64,000 nucleotides of DNA. Source: Lachnospiraceae bacterium (GTDB lineage Bacteria; Bacillota; Clostridia; Lachnospirales; Lachnospiraceae). Both the position numbers and the translations under genes were made by a program. Location: NCBI GenBank assembly GCA_017434885.1, contig JAFSGE010000026.1:1-64000 (forward strand). The letters are read 5' to 3'. A model generated the notes under the pieces. It searched no databases. It saw only the letters and a program-made list of their open reading frames with translations, and was not told the origin of the DNA. Position 1 is the stretch's first letter. Every line of letters starts with the position of its first letter. Below, one piece after another: positions 8,690-17,546 of the stretch.

Positions 8690-9805
8690 ATGAGGACAAT
8701 GAGAAAAGAAAACACAGAATTTCGAATATTGTCTGCGATTGCTATTATTTTAGTGGTGGCAGGACACTTGGGGTTCAATGCATTTGATTTGGGAGGCTTG
8801 TTTCCTTATTATTCGTTTCATGTATTTATTTTTTTGTTTGTTTCCGGTTATTTTTACAAAAAAGAGTCGGAAGAGCACATTATGTCATACATAGCAGGAA
8901 AGTGCAAAACATTGTTACTTCCCTATTTCGTCTGGAATGTATTTTACGGACTTGTAGCAACTCTTTTACATAAAGCAGGCTTTGCCATCGGGCAGGATAT
9001 TTCGTTGTATACGTTATTTGTGGCACCTTTTGAAAATGGGCATCACTTTATGTATCACTTTCCGGCATGGTTTGTTCCGGTATTGTTTGTGATAGAAGTA
9101 ATCAATGTCTGCATGAGAAAGGTTCTTGGTTTACTTCGGTTAAATAAGGAGTGGCTGATTTTTGCAGGATGTCTGCTGGCAGGTGTCTTGGTGGTGGCTT
9201 TGGCAATTGACGGGCGCGCCTGGGGATATTATAAAATTCCGGGAAGGATTCTTTTTATGCTGCCGGGATTTCAGATGGGGTGTCTTTATCGGGAAAAAAT
9301 AGAAAAGCATGATACACTGCCGGATAAAGTATATTTTCCTTTGGTAATGGGAGCACAGCTGTTAATAAGTCTGTTGAATGCCGGACTGGCATTTAGTGCA
9401 GTCTGGGTGGCAAGCTTTGCAAACGGTCCTTTTGTGCCGTACCTGACAGTGATGACAGGAATTGCGTTCTGGCTTCGTATTTCAAGGATACTTGCAAAGC
9501 TTCCGGGAATTTCTGACGGACTTGTCAGAATTGGACGAAACACCTTTTCTGTGATGATGCACCATATATTTGTGTTCTTTTTACTTAACACAGTATTTTA
9601 TTTCTTTTCACAGCTTACGTCTTTTTGCAGTGAATTTGATAAGAACATGTATTTTGCAGATGTGAATTATGTGTATATGGCAAGTGTTTCTGAGGCAGGG
9701 AAATGGCTCTATTTGATAGCCGGAATCATGGTTCCGCTTTGGATAGGAAAGGTGACCGATAGAGTCAAAAACAAATTGTGCGGAAGGAATCCGAAAAAGG
9801 ATTGA
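8690..9805 (+). CDS. Membrane acyltransferase, acyltransferase 3 family
   Basis: A 371-residue integral membrane protein of about ten helices with the family's early catalytic-type histidine in helix 1 (IILVVAGHLGFN, about residues 17-28) and the typical phenylalanine-rich second helix (FHVFIFLFVSGYFYKK). Members O-acylate extracytoplasmic sugars such as cell-wall polymers or exopolysaccharide. I chose ATG 8690, preceded by AGGAAGCGGG; a TTG at 8615 in the same frame has no ribosome site. The next gene's promoter overlaps its stop codon. Target polymer is unknown. Confidence 0.85.
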   Translation: MRTMRKENTEFRILSAIAIILVVAGHLGFNAFDLGGLFPYYSFHVFIFLFVSGYFYKKESEEHIMSYIAGKCKTLLLPYFVWNVFYGLVATLLHKAGFAIGQDISLYTLFVAPFENGHHFMYHFPAWFVPVLFVIEVINVCMRKVLGLLRLNKEWLIFAGCLLAGVLVVALAIDGRAWGYYKIPGRILFMLPGFQMGCLYREKIEKHDTLPDKVYFPLVMGAQLLISLLNAGLAFSAVWVASFANGPFVPYLTVMTGIAFWLRISRILAKLPGISDGLVRIGRNTFSVMMHHIFVFFLLNTVFYFFSQLTSFCSEFDKNMYFADVNYVYMASVSEAGKWLYLIAGIMVPLWIGKVTDRVKNKLCGRNPKKD

Positions 9806-9830
9806 CACTTGCGTTGTCCTGTGTTATGCT
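9802..9830 (+). promoter_or_regulatory. Promoter of the His/Cys-repeat surface protein
   Basis: A perfect TTGACA (9802-9807), a 17-base spacer and TATGCT (9825-9830). It overlaps the stop codon of the acyltransferase gene and gives a leader of about 100 bases before ATG 9939. Confidence 0.8.
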
Positions 9831-9875
9831 TTCAACACTTACCGCTTAGTGATAAAGTGAATACGATGAAGTGAT

Positions 9876-9909
9876 AAACTGTCTGTGGGAAAAACATGGG
9901 CAGTTTTTG
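9876..9909 (+). terminator. Short hairpin with T run in the leader of the surface protein gene
   Basis: AAACTGTC (9876-9883) can pair with GGGCAGTTT (9898-9906), with U tract after it. The stem is short with one G-U pair. It stops read-through from the acyltransferase gene or, as it lies after the 9802 promoter, acts as an attenuator. Confidence 0.45.
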
Positions 9910-9938
9910 TATTTTTATCAGGAAAAGGAGTAAGCAAA

Positions 9939-11756
9939 ATGAGAAAGTTTATAATTAAAAAGAAAAACGAAAATGTTATTGTAAGTAATAAAAGAAAGAA
10001 AAACAGCAGAATCAGAAATGCAGCGCTGTGGATTCTGGCACTTGGTATGCTGACAGGAATGGGAAGTACAGTTTATGCAACGGAAGGTGAAGGGAATTTT
10101 TCCTATGTGTATCATAAGCATGCAGGCAGCAGTGAAAGCGGCGGTGGGTGCTATGCACAGCCTGTTTACCATGTTCATGAGGGTTCAGAAGAAGGTGGTG
10201 GCATTTGTTATGAGACAGCCATATACCATCAGCATATGGGAGATACTTCATCCGGTGGTACCTGCTATGGAACGGCAGTTTACCATGAACATAATGCAGA
10301 TGGGTGCTATTCTACACGGCATACTCATGGCAGTGAGTGTTACCGTTTGGTCAGCAGTGATGAGTACGGATGCGAGATTGTGGACTGGTGGGATACAATA
10401 GATGGGGATGACCATGACAGTGACTATAAGTATTATGTGATGTCCTGTGGACAAACAATTCATGGAACGAGTGCATGGCATCAACATGAAGAACTGGATT
10501 GTAACGGAACAGGGGGAACCAATGAGCGTGTACTTTCCTGTACGAAATCAGGTGTAGTGGAGGGGTATCGGCTTAGTTGCTCCAAAACGGCAGAGACCAT
10601 AGATTATTATACTCTGAGTTGCCCGAAGACAACAGAGACCATTGATTCCTATGAAAGAAACTGTGGGAAGGAAGAAGGCATTGCATACGGAAAAATCTCT
10701 GTGAAGAAGAATTTAAGTGAAGATGGATACAGTGCTGTCTTAAATGCAGTTTTTGAGGAATTAAACGGAGGCGGATTACAGTTGTCGGACAGCGGCTTTT
10801 CGTGGTATGACAGTGAAGGAAATTGTATCGGTAACGGAGAAAATATTACGGTGTCCAATAACGATACATACTCTGTTACAGCCGGTGTGTCTGATGGTAA
10901 TAGTAATGGTGAAACAGTTACTGCGTCTATAACGGTAAGTGATATCAGGGATTATGTGGAAGAAATACCGGAGGAAATCCCGAATGAACAACCAAAGGAC
11001 GATTCATGGGAAGATGACGGAGACGAATCCCAAAGCGGACGGGATGATGAGGATAATCAGGGTGAAGAAAATACAGACGAACCGGAAGAAGATACGGATG
11101 ATTCGGAAGAGAATGTGGACGAAGAAGAGCATGATGATGACGAAGAGGCTGCAGAAGCAAAAGAAGAAATCGCGATACTTCCGATACCAACAGAGGTGCC
11201 TGTGCTTTTAGAGACAGCACCCATTATGCTTGAGGCGCAAACGGTACAGGAAAAGAATGCGGAGACGGATAAAGAAGAAACGGACGAAGCAGAAGTGAAA
11301 CCAACCCCTACTCCGGTGCTTAAAAAGCAGACAGTATCCGTAAAAATGGAAGAGAAAAAAAGCGACAGGGAAGAAGTGGCGGAGATTCAGACCGTGGAAG
11401 TGAAGAAAACTTTTTTTGACTCCCCTGTGGTAAAGGTAATTACCATAACAGCAGGTACCTTTGCAATAATTACCGGTTTGTTTGTGCTGGGATACCTTTT
11501 CAGATGGAGCGTTGCTGTTTACAATGATGACGGACAGGGGAAATTGATATATCTTGGCAGAGCAATGGTGCAGAATAAAGAGGAAGGTTATATAGCTGTA
11601 ATTACAGATGAAATGGTGCAAAGGGCGGTTACCAACAGATATTGTTTGAAAACAGGGTTATTCCGATTCGGAAGAGGAGAGGAAGAACTTTTGATTAAAA
11701 AACAATCAAAGCGCATTTCTCATGTGATTGAGAAGGAGATATACGTGGTAATCTAA
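9939..11756 (+). CDS. Cell-surface protein with tandem His/Cys repeats, acidic stalk and C-terminal membrane helix
   Basis: A 605-residue protein of unknown function. In order: basic N-terminus and signal segment (about residues 29-47, ending VYA); four tandem 19-residue repeats of the type VYHxHxG...GGxCY (about 57-132); a second Cys repeat, xLSCxKTxETID, about four times (about 200-250); a beta-rich module like an Ig/PKD fold (GGGLQLSDSGFSWYDSEG); a long acidic Glu/Asp stalk (about 340-410); a Pro/Thr/Lys segment; one membrane helix (VITITAGTFAIITGLFVLGY, about 500); and a small cytoplasmic domain of about 80 residues. Regular His and Cys suggest metal binding, as inference only. Start ATG 9939 has AAAAGGAG before it. 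Confidence 0.85.
   Translation: MRKFIIKKKNENVIVSNKRKKNSRIRNAALWILALGMLTGMGSTVYATEGEGNFSYVYHKHAGSSESGGGCYAQPVYHVHEGSEEGGGICYETAIYHQHMGDTSSGGTCYGTAVYHEHNADGCYSTRHTHGSECYRLVSSDEYGCEIVDWWDTIDGDDHDSDYKYYVMSCGQTIHGTSAWHQHEELDCNGTGGTNERVLSCTKSGVVEGYRLSCSKTAETIDYYTLSCPKTTETIDSYERNCGKEEGIAYGKISVKKNLSEDGYSAVLNAVFEELNGGGLQLSDSGFSWYDSEGNCIGNGENITVSNNDTYSVTAGVSDGNSNGETVTASITVSDIRDYVEEIPEEIPNEQPKDDSWEDDGDESQSGRDDEDNQGEENTDEPEEDTDDSEENVDEEEHDDDEEAAEAKEEIAILPIPTEVPVLLETAPIMLEAQTVQEKNAETDKEETDEAEVKPTPTPVLKKQTVSVKMEEKKSDREEVAEIQTVEVKKTFFDSPVVKVITITAGTFAIITGLFVLGYLFRWSVAVYNDDGQGKLIYLGRAMVQNKEEGYIAVITDEMVQRAVTNRYCLKTGLFRFGRGEEELLIKKQSKRISHVIEKEIYVVI
10107..10334 (+). repeat. Four tandem 57-bp coding repeats (19-residue His/Cys units)
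   Basis: The V/I-Y-H triplets of successive units begin at 10107, 10164, 10221 and 10278, an exact 57-base period. Each unit has the form YHxHxG then GG-x-CY; the fourth is shortened and runs into a His-rich tail (RHTHGSECY). Confidence 0.85.
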
Positions 11757-11790
11757 AAAAGTGACGCATGTTTAAGAACATGCATCACTT
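11755..11790 (-). terminator. Terminator of the DUF6020 gene, containing its stop codon
   Basis: Arms 11759-11772 and 11777-11790 pair over 14 bp with one mismatch and a four-base loop. On the minus strand the T run (11755-11760) follows. The gene's last codons and stop lie inside the hairpin. Confidence 0.8.
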
Positions 11791-13559
11791 GGTAAATCCG
11801 GTAAAGGGATTAGTGCTGTCATAAGATAAAACGGCAATGAAAATATCATAAAATAAACATATCGGAACTCCGTGGCGACGGGAGTGGCAATCATGACCGT
11901 GAGGTATAGGGCAAGGCTGGGGAGATATACGATCAGCTTTGCCTTTTCCTTGCGTACAAAGGCGTTTCCGATGCAGAACAGAAATGCCCAGAAGATAACA
12001 CCCATACTCCACAAAAGGCTGTAGATGGGAAGCATACTGCCTAATTTAAGTGCAATTTCTTTTGTTTTAACCACGATAGGTCCGCCGATTAACGGTGTGT
12101 GTGCAACGCCTAAGTGAGAAGCGCTGATGCCTTCCGCCTCTGCAACCAGATAGAAAGAGTCGGGATAAAAATAACCATAGGTCTGTTTTACATAGGCTTC
12201 CACGTAATCCCAGGGATAAGTAAGTCCTAGGTCAAGCCAAAGCCGGAAAAATTCTCCCTTGTGGGATGCAAGATAATCCTGATTTCCGGCACGTACCAGT
12301 TCTTTCATATTGTCTGCAAAGGTGGGATTGTACAAATCTTTAATATAGGTCAAATCCACTACTTCCTCAATCAGGGCAAGCTGTTCCCGGGTAAGAGGTC
12401 TGTCATTGCAGATGACCGCCGCTATCTGCTGGGTAGGAACTGATAAGGATTCGATTAAATCAGGCTGAATGACACCGGCAGAGTTCATAACCGGGTATTT
12501 AATAATAATTGCCGTTAGTAAAACGGACAGAATTGCCGGATACATGACCTTCTTTTTTCTGCGGAAATAAAACAACAGGAAGGGAAGGCACAGACAAAAA
12601 CCATACCAGCCGTTGGAGCGGAATAAGCAAAGCATGATTCCTGACAGAACAAAAACTGTCAGAGAAGAGGCTTTGGTCTTTTGCATCAGACGAAGTAAGC
12701 TGCAGCTAAACAGAAGAACTGCGCCTGCAAACAAAATATCCTTCCAGACCGTGACAGAGAAAACTGCATGGTAAGGAACCAGGGCATAAAATAAGGTAAT
12801 GAAAATACAAAGAATCGGCTTTACATCATAAATACGAAGTGTTCTGATAAAATAGGACACCGTGGTTGCCAGAAAGCACATTTGGAACATCGTATAAAAG
12901 GACATTGCAACAGTTTGATTCCCGGTAAAGAAAAGTCCGATGCTGTAAAACAGCTTAATCAGTAAGGTATGTACTACAGGGTGGTGATTGCTGTAGGGAA
13001 TCATGCCGATTACCTGTTCAAACTGCACCACACTGTCAGGTGTCATAATGCCGGGAAAGTGATACAGATAGTAAGGAAGCCAGCACAAAAAGCAGAGAAG
13101 GAAACTGACAAGTCCTACATGTTTTTCCCAAAGGTGAAGAGGCTCATTTGCGGTAAACAGAAGGGGATGCAATACAGGAATATCACCGCTGTAGGAAAAT
13201 AAGAGCCGCAACAGTTGATAAAACAGAGTGACAAAACCGATACACACACTGGTAAGGACAATCACCCGAAACAGAGGATTGCTCAGAGACTCAATACTGT
13301 ATCTGTAATCCACAATCATATAAAAAAAGGTAAAGAGAACAGAAAGAATAAAGCAGGTGGCACGGGATGTGCGGGTTGCAAGATAGGGTCTGCGCTCCAT
13401 ACGCTGATAAATACGGCGGTATAAAAAGAAGGACAACAGAAAAATTGTCCCTGTTAAAACATTTCCCGGTTCCATCCGGAAAGCCTTCATCAGTGCCCAT
13501 GTAGTAAAGAAACTTTGGAGTGTATTTTTGCACAAAAGTATTTTTGCATCTGCCCTCAT
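11772..13559 (-). CDS. DUF6020 family polytopic membrane protein
   Basis: A 595-residue protein with about a dozen membrane helices. The first large loop has YHFPGIMTPDSVVQFEQV (about residues 165-183) followed by NHHPVVHTLLIK, which is typical of DUF6020 and recalls the acidic first-loop motif of GT-C type membrane glycosyltransferases. A large external domain follows in the second half (DLTYIKDLYNPTFADN, TYGYFYPDSFY). It probably acts on lipid-linked sugars at the outer membrane face, but no member's reaction is certain to me. It is divergent from a glycosyltransferase gene, with a 119-base shared region. Confidence 0.8.
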   Translation of the reverse strand: MRADAKILLCKNTLQSFFTTWALMKAFRMEPGNVLTGTIFLLSFFLYRRIYQRMERRPYLATRTSRATCFILSVLFTFFYMIVDYRYSIESLSNPLFRVIVLTSVCIGFVTLFYQLLRLLFSYSGDIPVLHPLLFTANEPLHLWEKHVGLVSFLLCFLCWLPYYLYHFPGIMTPDSVVQFEQVIGMIPYSNHHPVVHTLLIKLFYSIGLFFTGNQTVAMSFYTMFQMCFLATTVSYFIRTLRIYDVKPILCIFITLFYALVPYHAVFSVTVWKDILFAGAVLLFSCSLLRLMQKTKASSLTVFVLSGIMLCLFRSNGWYGFCLCLPFLLFYFRRKKKVMYPAILSVLLTAIIIKYPVMNSAGVIQPDLIESLSVPTQQIAAVICNDRPLTREQLALIEEVVDLTYIKDLYNPTFADNMKELVRAGNQDYLASHKGEFFRLWLDLGLTYPWDYVEAYVKQTYGYFYPDSFYLVAEAEGISASHLGVAHTPLIGGPIVVKTKEIALKLGSMLPIYSLLWSMGVIFWAFLFCIGNAFVRKEKAKLIVYLPSLALYLTVMIATPVATEFRYVYFMIFSLPFYLMTALIPLPDLPSDACS

Positions 13560-13678
13560 AAATTAATTCCTATCCTTACCGCAAAATCTATGCTACAATA
13601 CTTTTAATCATACCCAATTCGTGTCTGCTTGTCAATGAAAGTACCGGGACTTAAAGGGGCAAATAAAGGAGAAATCAT

Positions 13679-14695
13679 ATGGTGACCATCAGTCTGTGCA
13701 TGATAGTAAAAAATGAAGAAAAGGTACTGGCGAGATGCCTTGACAGTGTAAAAGATCTGGTTGATGAAATCATTATCGTGGATACCGGCTCTGACGATAA
13801 GACAAAAGCTATCGCAGCGTCTTATACAGACAAGGTATATGATTTTACATGGGTGCATGATTTCTCTGCCGCCAGAAATTTTGCTTTTTCCAAAGCATCC
13901 TGCGAGTACATTTATTCTGCGGATGCAGATGAGGTGATTGACGGGGAAAACAGGGAAAAGTTCAGACAATTAAAGGAGACGCTTTTGCCTGAAATTGAAA
14001 TCGTACAGATGTATTACGGGAATCAATTATCCTTCGGGACCATATATAATTATGACAGGGAACTTCGCCCGAAGCTGTTTAAGAGAATGCGCAGCTTTGA
14101 ATGGATAGAGCCTATTCATGAAACGGTACGTCTTGAACCGGTTGTGTTTGACAGCGAAATTGAAATTACGCATCTGCCGCAGGAGAGCCATACGGGTAGA
14201 GATTTACTGGCATTTAAACGGCAGATAGAAAAGGAAGGCATCTTGTCGGGGAGACTTACAAATCTTTATGCAAAAGAACTGTTTGTTTCGGGGCAGGATA
14301 AGGACTTCCTGGAAGCGGAGGAATTCTTTACCGGGCTTGCAGACAGCGGGGAATTGTCACAGGAGCAGTTAAAGGAAGCTGTTTGTGTGGTGACAAGAGC
14401 AGCGCTTCTTCGCAGGGATTATCTGAAATTTTACCGGTATGCCATGAAAGATATTGCCAGTGAAGGTGTCAGCGAGGTTTGTTATTTGCTGGGAGAATAT
14501 TATTTTTTGACAGAAGAGTATGAGGAAGCCGCTGTCTGGTTTTATAATGCTGCATTTGAGACGCACAGTGTTTTAAACATTCATTACGGCGGTGATATGC
14601 CGCTTAAAAGACTTGCGGATTGTTACCGCGAATTAGGGCAGCAGGAGGCAGCAGAAGAATATAAAGCTATGGCGGAAAGCTGGACAGCGCAGTAA
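13679..14695 (+). CDS. Family 2 glycosyltransferase with C-terminal TPR-like helices
   Basis: A 338-residue cytoplasmic enzyme. The GT-A domain shows SLCMIVKNEEKVLARCLDSV (4-23), IIVDTGSDD (about 36-45), HDFSAARNFAF (about 60-70) and the metal-binding SADADEVI (about 78-85). From about residue 200 the protein is helical with TPR-like pairs (YLLGEYYFLTEEYEEAAVWF). This layout is common in transferases that glycosylate peptides or surface polymers. AAAGGAG precedes ATG 13679. An extended minus-10, TGCTACAAT (13591-13599), is a likely promoter in the divergent region. Donor and acceptor unknown. Confidence 0.88.
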   Translation: MVTISLCMIVKNEEKVLARCLDSVKDLVDEIIIVDTGSDDKTKAIAASYTDKVYDFTWVHDFSAARNFAFSKASCEYIYSADADEVIDGENREKFRQLKETLLPEIEIVQMYYGNQLSFGTIYNYDRELRPKLFKRMRSFEWIEPIHETVRLEPVVFDSEIEITHLPQESHTGRDLLAFKRQIEKEGILSGRLTNLYAKELFVSGQDKDFLEAEEFFTGLADSGELSQEQLKEAVCVVTRAALLRRDYLKFYRYAMKDIASEGVSEVCYLLGEYYFLTEEYEEAAVWFYNAAFETHSVLNIHYGGDMPLKRLADCYRELGQQEAAEEYKAMAESWTAQ

Positions 14696-14785
14696 AGATA
14701 ACATCAAGAACTGCAAAAATACTTGCTTGCAGGAGATGATGGTGATAGGATAAAAAAGTATGATTGATTAAAGCGGAGGAAAAGA

Positions 14786-15847
14786 ATGAGCTGGGAGAAT
14801 AACGTCAGAAAAGTAGAACCTTATGTGGCGGGTGAGCAGCCCAAGCAGAAGGATATTATTAAATTAAATACCAATGAATGTCCCTATCCGCCTGCACCCG
14901 GTGTGGCGAAGAAGGCTAAGGAAATGATGTGTGAAAGTCTGCGCCTGTATCCGGATATGAATGCGGAGAAGCTGGTAAATGCATTGGCAGAGTATTACAA
15001 GGTGAAGCCTGCGCAGATTTTTGTGGGAGTGGGTTCAGATGATGTACTTGCAATGGCATTTATGACATTTTTTAATGGAAAGGAACCGATTTTGTTTCCG
15101 GATATCACATATTCGTTTTATGATGTGTGGGCAGAATTGCACAGAATCCCTTATAAGGTATGTCCGTTGGATGAGGAATTTAAAATTCGCAAGGAAGACT
15201 ACTTTGTACCCAATGGCGGAATTGTAATTCCAAACCCAAATGCTCCCACCGGAGTATTTGAGTCCGTGGAAGTGATGGAAGAAATCATCAGGGCGAACCG
15301 TGATGTGGTGGTTATCATTGATGAAGCCTATGTGGATTTTGGCGGTGAGAGCGTACTTCCTCTGATTGACAAATATGACAATCTTTTGGTGGTACAGACC
15401 TTTTCCAAATCCCGTGCCATGGCAGGAATCCGAATCGGCTTTGCCATTGGAAATGAAAAATTAATCAGTTACCTTCAGGATGTGAAGTTTTCCTTTAACT
15501 CCTATACCATGAATCTTCCCACTATTGAAATGGGAACGGAAGCGGTAACGGATGATACTTACTTTAAAGAAATTACAGGAAAAATTATTGCCACAAGAGA
15601 GCGTGTGAAGGATGAGATGGCAAACCTTGGCTTTTCCTTTACGGATTCCAAGGCGAATTTCCTGTTTGCAACACATGAACGCGTTCCGGCACAGGAGATT
15701 TTTCAGGCACTTAAGGAAAACGGAATTTATGTCCGCTACTGGAACAAACCAAGAATCAACAACCGTCTGCGTATCACCATCGGTACCGATGAACAGATGG
15801 ATAAGATGCTTGCGTTTTTAAAGAATTATTTAAAAGAAAGGAATTAG
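14786..15847 (+). CDS. hisC: Histidinol-phosphate aminotransferase
   Basis: A 353-residue fold-type I PLP enzyme that converts imidazole-acetol phosphate and glutamate to histidinol phosphate in histidine synthesis. Visible: KLNTNECPYPP at the N-terminus, PNPNAPTG (about 150), DEAYVDF (about 178) and the PLP lysine in TFSKSRAMAGIRIG (Lys208), with the arginine of NRLRITIG near the end. GCGGAGG precedes ATG 14786. No other his gene is adjacent; the next gene follows after 7 bases and the run continues to nadE. A related aromatic aminotransferase activity is possible. Confidence 0.93.
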   Translation: MSWENNVRKVEPYVAGEQPKQKDIIKLNTNECPYPPAPGVAKKAKEMMCESLRLYPDMNAEKLVNALAEYYKVKPAQIFVGVGSDDVLAMAFMTFFNGKEPILFPDITYSFYDVWAELHRIPYKVCPLDEEFKIRKEDYFVPNGGIVIPNPNAPTGVFESVEVMEEIIRANRDVVVIIDEAYVDFGGESVLPLIDKYDNLLVVQTFSKSRAMAGIRIGFAIGNEKLISYLQDVKFSFNSYTMNLPTIEMGTEAVTDDTYFKEITGKIIATRERVKDEMANLGFSFTDSKANFLFATHERVPAQEIFQALKENGIYVRYWNKPRINNRLRITIGTDEQMDKMLAFLKNYLKERN

Positions 15848-15854
15848 GAAGAAA

Positions 15855-16700
15855 ATGATTAGAAATATTTTAAAGGGTATGGTAATCGGTGTGGCAAATA
15901 TTATTCCCGGTGTCAGCGGAGGAACCATGGCGGTTTCCATGGGTATTTATGATAAATTGATTCACTGCTTAACCCATTTGTTTAAGGAATTTAAGGATAG
16001 CATGAAATTTTTGATTCCCATTGCAATCGGTGCAGGTGCAGCACTCATTGGTTTATCCTTTGTAATTGAACCGGCATTTGAATATTTCCCCTTACAGACC
16101 AGTTGCTTGTTTATCGGTCTGATTGTGGGAGGACTTCCTGCAATTTTTAAGAAAGTAAAAGGAAAAGGCATAAAGGCAAGTTATATCATTCCCTTTTTAA
16201 TTTTCTTTGCGATTGTAGTAGGAATGGCTGTTGTGGGTGACACGGAAGGGAATGCAGCTGACCTTTCTTTCAGCTTATGGAATGTGATTAAGCTGTTTGG
16301 TGTAGGCATTATTGCTGCTGCGACCATGGTAATTCCCGGTGTCAGCGGTTCCATGATGCTGTTACTTCTCGGTTACTACAATCCGATTATCTCTGCAATT
16401 AAAGACTTTGTGACAGCCCTTGTTTCTTTTGATATGCAGGGAATCCTGCAGGGATTCGGTATTCTTGTTCCGGCAGGTCTCGGTATGGTATTTGGTGTGT
16501 TTGCCATTGCAAAGATTATTGAAATTATTTTTGAAAAGTTTCCGATTCAGGCATACTGGGCAATTATCGGATTGATTGTGGCATCTCCCATTGCAGTGCT
16601 TTTTTCCGTAGAACTGGCGGGAATCGGAGTTATCAGCGTACTTGTCAGCGTGCTGACTTTTGTGGTTGGCTTTATTGTAGCAATGAAATTAGGTGAATAA
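15855..16700 (+). CDS. DUF368 membrane protein, likely undecaprenyl-phosphate translocase (PopT-like)
   Basis: A 281-residue polytopic protein with the family's internally repeated motif, IIPGVSGGTMA (about residues 16-26) and VIPGVSGSMM (about 157-166). DUF368 proteins have been linked to recycling of undecaprenyl phosphate, the lipid carrier for wall polymers, across the membrane. It begins 7 bases after hisC and its stop overlaps or touches the start of the methyltransferase, so it is part of a tight operon. Family call firm; transport role taken from studies of homologues. Confidence 0.9.
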   Translation: MIRNILKGMVIGVANIIPGVSGGTMAVSMGIYDKLIHCLTHLFKEFKDSMKFLIPIAIGAGAALIGLSFVIEPAFEYFPLQTSCLFIGLIVGGLPAIFKKVKGKGIKASYIIPFLIFFAIVVGMAVVGDTEGNAADLSFSLWNVIKLFGVGIIAAATMVIPGVSGSMMLLLLGYYNPIISAIKDFVTALVSFDMQGILQGFGILVPAGLGMVFGVFAIAKIIEIIFEKFPIQAYWAIIGLIVASPIAVLFSVELAGIGVISVLVSVLTFVVGFIVAMKLGE

Positions 16701-16701
16701 T

Positions 16702-17538
16702 TTGGAAGCATATACAGATTTTGCACAGGTGTATGATACCTTTATGGATGAAACACCTTATGAAGAATGGGCGCAGTTTTTGGCAGAAGTGATTGAAAAG
16801 TACGGAATATCAAAGCCTTGCGTCAACGTCGGAACGAAAAGTGATTTAAAACAGGAAAACGGAGCAGATTTGCTGGATTCGGAAAGAAATCTTGTACTTG
16901 ACTTAGGATGCGGAACCGGAAGGCTGACAGAGCTTATGAGCAAAAAGGGCTATGATATGATAGGGGTGGACTTTTCACAGGAAATGCTGAACATTGCCTT
17001 GGAGAAAAAAGAAGCTTCCGGCAGTAATATACTCTATCTTTGTCAGGATATGAGAGAACTTGATTTGTACAGCACGGTGGGAACGGTTATCAGCATCTGT
17101 GATTCCGTTAATTATCTGCTTGAGGAAGAAGAAGTGGAAGAAACTTTCCGATTGGTGAACAATTACTTGTATCCCGGCGGTTTGTTTGTTTTTGATTTTA
17201 ATACAGTATATAAATATGAGCAGGTAATCGGAGATGCCACCATTGCAGAAAATCGTGATGATTGCAGTTTTATTTGGGAAAATTATTATCACGAAGAGGA
17301 ATGCATTAATGAGTATGACCTGACGATTTTTGTGCGGGATGGGGAAGAGGAAGATATTTTTCGCAGATTTAACGAGACCCATTATCAGAGAGGATATACT
17401 CTGGCACAGATGAAAGAGCTGATAAAAAAAGCAAGACTTAAGTTTTTGTTTGCGCTGGATGCGGATACGCATGAAGAACCTACGGAAATAAGCGAAAGAA
17501 TTTATATTATCGCAAGAGAATGCGAAAAGCAGAAGTGA
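16702..17538 (+). CDS. SAM-dependent class I methyltransferase
   Basis: A 278-residue protein with the SAM-binding motif LVLDLGCGTGRLTELM (about residues 60-75), motif II-like GVDFSQEMLNIA and LYLCQDMREL. After the core it has an antiparallel segment typical of small-molecule methyltransferases. I choose TTG 16702 because AGGTGA lies at ideal distance; a GTG at 16693 in frame overlaps the DUF368 stop and is the alternative. A segment at about 30-58 (SDLKQENGADLLDSERN) looks like an insertion relative to relatives. Substrate is unknown. Confidence 0.88.
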   Translation: MEAYTDFAQVYDTFMDETPYEEWAQFLAEVIEKYGISKPCVNVGTKSDLKQENGADLLDSERNLVLDLGCGTGRLTELMSKKGYDMIGVDFSQEMLNIALEKKEASGSNILYLCQDMRELDLYSTVGTVISICDSVNYLLEEEEVEETFRLVNNYLYPGGLFVFDFNTVYKYEQVIGDATIAENRDDCSFIWENYYHEEECINEYDLTIFVRDGEEEDIFRRFNETHYQRGYTLAQMKELIKKARLKFLFALDADTHEEPTEISERIYIIARECEKQK

Positions 17539-17546
17539 GGAATACC

